Source of the DNA: Pseudomonas defluvii
GTDB lineage: Bacteria; Pseudomonadota; Gammaproteobacteria; Pseudomonadales; Pseudomonadaceae
Direction: 5' to 3'
Length of the DNA stretch: 50,137 nt
Assembly: GCF_001695625.1 (NCBI RefSeq)
Contig: NZ_MBPN01000033.1
Location: forward strand, 1 to 50,137
The notes beneath the pieces are model-generated. The model saw only the letters and a list, made by a program, of their open reading frames with translations. It did no database searches and had not been told where the DNA came from. Positions 47,046-50,137 of the stretch are shown piece by piece (position 1 is the stretch's first letter; each line of letters opens with the position of its first letter). The translations under genes were made by a program, and so were the position numbers.

Positions 47046-48437
47046 ATGAGCTTCGTGCATACAGTCGCCGGCACGACCTGGCGTTTTGAAAGCCTAAAGC
47101 AATTGATGGCCAAGGCCAGCCCGGCGCGCTCTGGCGACTGTCTTGCAGAGATCGCTGCCACCAGTGACGCGGAACGTGCAGCGGCACAAATGGCCTTGGC
47201 CGATGTGCCCTTGAAGCGCTTTCTCAGCGAAGCCCTGATCCCCTATGAAGAGGATGAAGTCACACGCCTGATCATCGACAGCCACGACCCTGCGGCCTTC
47301 GCACCGGTCAGCCACCTGACGATTGGTGGCTTTCGTGACTGGCTGCTGGGTGACGAAGCCGACGAAGCCAGCCTCAAGGCACTGGCGCCCGGCTTGACCC
47401 CAGAGATGGCGGCCGCGGTTTCAAAAATCATGCGCGTTCAGGACCTGGTGCTGGTCGCGCAGAAAATCCGCGTGGTGACGCGTTTTCGCAATACCGTGGG
47501 GCTGCGTGGGCGGATGTCCACGCGGCTGCAACCCAACCACCCGACCGATGATCCTGCTGGCATCGCCGCCAGCCTGCTCGACGGCCTACTGTACGGTAAT
47601 GGCGACGCCATGATCGGCATCAACCCGGCCACCGACAGCCTCAGTGCCATCAGCGAATTGCTGAAGATGCTCGATGGGGTCATCCAGCATTACGACATTC
47701 CAACGCAATCCTGCGTGCTGACCCACGTCACCTCCTCTGTGGCCGCAATTGAACGAGGCGTGCCACTGGACCTGGTGTTTCAATCCATCGCCGGCACCCA
47801 AGCGGCCAACAGCAGTTTCGGCATCAGCCTTGGCATTCTCCAGGAAGGCTACGAGGCGGGCCTGAGCCTGAAACGCGGCACCCTGGGTAACAACCTGATG
47901 TACTTTGAAACCGGACAGGGCAGCGCCCTTTCGGCCAACGCTCACCATGGTGTCGACCAGCAGACCTGCGAAGCTCGCGCGTATGCCGTGGCCAGGCATT
48001 TCAACCCGTTCCTGGTGAACACCGTGGTCGGTTTCATCGGCCCGGAATACCTGTACAACGGCAAGCAGATCATCCGTGCCGGACTGGAGGATCATTTCTG
48101 CGGCAAACTGCTCGGCGTCCCCATGGGCTGCGATATCTGCTACACCAACCATGCCGAAGCCGATCAGGACGACATGGACATGCTGCTGACCTTGTTGGGT
48201 GTGGCCGGGATCAACTTCATCATGGGCATTCCAGGTTCCGATGACGTCATGCTCAACTACCAGACCACCTCATTCCACGATGCCCTGTATGCGCGCAAGG
48301 CTCTGGGCCTGCGACCGGCACCGGAGTTTGAGGCGTGGCTGGCATGCATGGATATCCTGCAACAACGCGACGGCCAGGTACGCCTGGGCAGCGGCGTACC
48401 ACCGCTGTTTCGCAACGCCCTGGCACAGTTGAAGTAG
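47046..48437 (+). CDS. eutB: Ethanolamine ammonia-lyase large subunit
   Basis: The 463-residue subunit carries the active site that turns ethanolamine into acetaldehyde and ammonia with adenosylcobalamin. Family stretches are visible: [50 protein letters not shown], and [17 protein letters not shown] near the end. TAAGGAG lies before the ATG. It forms a complex with EutC, encoded 8 bp downstream. No microcompartment shell genes are near, so breakdown is cytosolic. Confidence 0.97.
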   Translation: MSFVHTVAGTTWRFESLKQLMAKASPARSGDCLAEIAATSDAERAAAQMALADVPLKRFLSEALIPYEEDEVTRLIIDSHDPAAFAPVSHLTIGGFRDWLLGDEADEASLKALAPGLTPEMAAAVSKIMRVQDLVLVAQKIRVVTRFRNTVGLRGRMSTRLQPNHPTDDPAGIAASLLDGLLYGNGDAMIGINPATDSLSAISELLKMLDGVIQHYDIPTQSCVLTHVTSSVAAIERGVPLDLVFQSIAGTQAANSSFGISLGILQEGYEAGLSLKRGTLGNNLMYFETGQGSALSANAHHGVDQQTCEARAYAVARHFNPFLVNTVVGFIGPEYLYNGKQIIRAGLEDHFCGKLLGVPMGCDICYTNHAEADQDDMDMLLTLLGVAGINFIMGIPGSDDVMLNYQTTSFHDALYARKALGLRPAPEFEAWLACMDILQQRDGQVRLGSGVPPLFRNALAQLK

Positions 48438-48445
48438 AGGTAACG

Positions 48446-49246
48446 ATGGACGATAACGCCAAAAGCCCAGCCCAGCCCGACCCCTGGCAACAGCTGCGCA
48501 ACCTGACCCCGGCACGGATTGCCTTGGGCCGTGCAGGCACCAGCTTGCCCACGGCCGCACAACTCGACTTCCAGTACGCCCATGCCCAGGCCCGTGACGC
48601 GGTGCACCTGCGTTTTGACCTGGCCGGTCTGGCCGCTGGCTGCGGGCAGAGCCTGGCCCTGCACAGCGCCGCACCAGACCGGCACACCTACCTGCAACGC
48701 CCCGACTTGGGCCGGCGCTTGAACGAAGCGTCGGTGGCGCAACTGCGCGACTACGCCAAGGCTCAACCGGAAGGGGTCGACCTGGCCCTGGTGGTGGCAG
48801 ACGGGCTGTCTGCGCTGGCGGTACACCGTCATGCCCTACCGATGCTCCAGCGTATCGAAGCACTGGCCAAGGATGAAGGCTGGAACGTTGCGCCGATTTG
48901 CCTGGTCGAACAAGGCCGCGTGGCCGTTGCCGATGAAGTGGCTGAACGGCTCGGCGCACGCATGGTAGTGATTCTGATTGGTGAACGGCCCGGGCTCAGC
49001 TCGCCGGACAGCCTCGGGCTGTATTTCACCTATGCCCCACGGGTGGGTTTGAACGACGCATCGCGTAATTGCATCTCCAATGTGCGGCTGGAGGGGCTGA
49101 GTTACGCCATGGCCACCCACAAACTGGGTTACCTGATGCGCGAGGCCTGGCGGCGGCAGTTGTCGGGGGTGAACCTGAAGGACGAGGCGCAGATACCCGT
49201 GCTGGAAGGCACTGGTGAGGTTCGACCGGGGAATTTTCTTGTTTAG
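48446..49246 (+). CDS. eutC: Ethanolamine ammonia-lyase small subunit
   Basis: The 266-residue subunit joins EutB to form the adenosylcobalamin-binding lyase. Typical stretches are [37 protein letters not shown] and [21 protein letters not shown]. The ATG at 48446 follows AGAGGTAA; the open frame extends back into eutB without meaning. It ends the operon within the window; the tandem REP array begins about 40 bp after the stop. No reactivase (eutA) or acetaldehyde dehydrogenase gene lies in the window. Confidence 0.96.
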   Translation: MDDNAKSPAQPDPWQQLRNLTPARIALGRAGTSLPTAAQLDFQYAHAQARDAVHLRFDLAGLAAGCGQSLALHSAAPDRHTYLQRPDLGRRLNEASVAQLRDYAKAQPEGVDLALVVADGLSALAVHRHALPMLQRIEALAKDEGWNVAPICLVEQGRVAVADEVAERLGARMVVILIGERPGLSSPDSLGLYFTYAPRVGLNDASRNCISNVRLEGLSYAMATHKLGYLMREAWRRQLSGVNLKDEAQIPVLEGTGEVRPGNFLV

Positions 49247-49287
49247 GTAACCGTCCGAGCGCTGGATCTGTGGTGCCTGGCCCACTG

Positions 49288-50137
49288 AATACGCGGCGCT
49301 TGCATCGCGGGCAAGACCCGCTCCTACAGGCTGCGCGGGCGCTGTTGGAGCTGGCTTGCCTGCGATAGCGTCGGTGGCGTATCCGCTAGTTCGCGGCGTC
49401 TGCATCGCGGGCAAGCCCGGCTCCTACAGGCTGCGCGGGCTCTGTTGAAGCAGGTTTGCCTGCGATGGCGTCGGTGGGGTGTCCGTGAATGCGCGGCGTC
49501 TGCATCGCGGGCAAGCCCGGCTCCCACAGGTTGCGCGGGCGCTGTTGAAGCAGGTTTGCCTGCGATGGCGTCGGTGGGGTGTCAGTGAGTTCGCGGCGTC
49601 TGCATCGCGGGCAAGCCCGGCTCCTACAGGCTGGCGCGGGGCCTGTTGGAGCTGGCTTGCCTGCGATGCCGTCGGTGGGATCTCCGCGAGTGCGCGGCGC
49701 TTGCATCGCGGGCAAGCCCAGCGCCTACAGGCTGGCGCGGGCTCTGTTGGAGCTGGCTGGCCTGCGATGGCGTCGGTGGGGTATCCGTGAGTGCGCGGCG
49801 TCTGCATCGCGGGCAAGCCCGGCTCCTACAGGCTGGCGCGGGGCCTGTTGGCGCTGGCTGGCCTGCGATGGTATCGGCGGGGTGTCAGTACGTGCGCGGC
49901 GTCTGCATCGCGGGCAAGCCCGGCTCCTACAGGCTGCGCGGGCGCTGTTGGAGCAGGCTTGCCTGCGATGGCGTCGGTGGGGTGCCCGTGAGTGCGCGGC
50001 GTTTGTATCGCGGGCAAGCCCGGCTCCTACAGCTTGCGCGGGGTCTGTTGGAGCTGGCTGGCCTGCGATGGCGTCGGTGGGGTGCCCGTGAGTGCGCGGC
50101 GTTTGTATCGCGGGCAAGCCCGGCTCCTACAGCTTGC
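49288..50137. repeat. Tandem array of 100/101-bp REP-pair units
   Basis: The unit TGCATCGCGGGCAAGCCCGG starts at 49301, 49401, 49501, 49601, 49702, 49803, 49904, 50004 and 50104 (the last cut by the window edge). Each unit has one REP-like arm (ATCGCGGGCAAGCC...CTCCTACA), a GC spacer, a nearly inverted second arm (TGTTGGAG...TTGCCTGCGAT) and a second spacer, so each can fold into one long imperfect hairpin, as in the paired REP elements (BIMEs) of Pseudomonas. Units 4-6 are 101 bp and share an extra G (CTGGCGCGGG); the others are 100 bp. All open frames across it are repeat artefacts. The array continues beyond the right edge. Confidence 0.9.

Noticed and set aside
45703..47187. A 494-codon minus-strand frame across the permease and eutB start
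   Set aside because: Very His/Gln/Asp-rich antisense translation of a real membrane protein gene; no family likeness.
49324..50117. Several repeat-containing open frames in the tandem array, on both strands
   Set aside because: They arise because the 100/101-bp unit lacks stops in most frames; the period is not a multiple of three and the proteins are pure repeat artefacts.
49288..50137. Could the tandem array be a CRISPR?
   Set aside because: The whole 100-bp unit repeats, including what would be spacers; there are no unique spacers and no cas genes.

Overview
This window comes from a fluorescent Pseudomonas, most likely of the P. putida group. It is GC-rich and carries typical Pseudomonas families: a YceH-family protein, PbpG, PpnN, ethanolamine permease with EutBC, an AAHS transporter with a PobR-like regulator, and a Tad/Flp pilus locus. 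It ends in an array built from REP-type sequence of the kind common in Pseudomonas. No rRNA, tRNA, CRISPR array, phage or intact insertion sequence was seen.

Layout. 1-6752 is housekeeping and small conserved genes: YceH family, a shikimate-dehydrogenase-like enzyme, the PBP7 endopeptidase, a coiled-coil protein, a DUF1615 lipoprotein with a secreted Cys-rich partner, DUF1543, an isochorismatase-fold hydrolase and a helix-hairpin-helix protein. 6860-12508 is a catabolic island: a minus-strand operon (SDR, KstD-like flavoprotein, NIPSNAP protein, aromatic-acid/H+ symporter) divergent from a PobR-like AraC activator. 12527-21377 is mixed: a VIT-like membrane protein, a PhyH-type dioxygenase, a GAF-PAS-PAS-GGDEF cyclase, a wrecked Mg-type P-ATPase (only three joined fragments remain), a flippase-like membrane protein, a ParD-like/methionine aminopeptidase operon and ppnN.

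21418-35773 is a complete-looking Tad (tight adherence) locus. An AraC-type regulator with a degenerate receiver domain and a ~0.9 kb AT-rich leader precede flp, tadV, a MoxR-like AAA ATPase, rcpC, a TadG-like gene, two TadE/F-like pseudopilin genes, tadZ, tadA, tadB and tadC. The secretin rcpA, the pilotin-like tadD and a DUF3613 gene form a second operon that converges on tadC. 36159-44230 holds a chemoreceptor, a sodium:solute symporter, katG, and a stand-alone short-form argC divergent from a LysR regulator. 44257-49246 is ethanolamine catabolism: an AraC/EutR-like regulator divergent from permease-eutB-eutC. From about 49288 to the right edge runs a tandem array of 100/101-bp units, each an inverted pair of REP-like arms, continuing beyond the window.

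Most worth following up: the catabolic island (possibly oxidation of an alicyclic acid to an aromatic acid), the antitoxin-like ParD protein coupled to a methionine aminopeptidase behind a perfect palindrome, the Tad-linked AAA ATPase and pseudo-receiver regulator, and the REP array. All function calls are from reading the translated sequence by eye; no database search was run.
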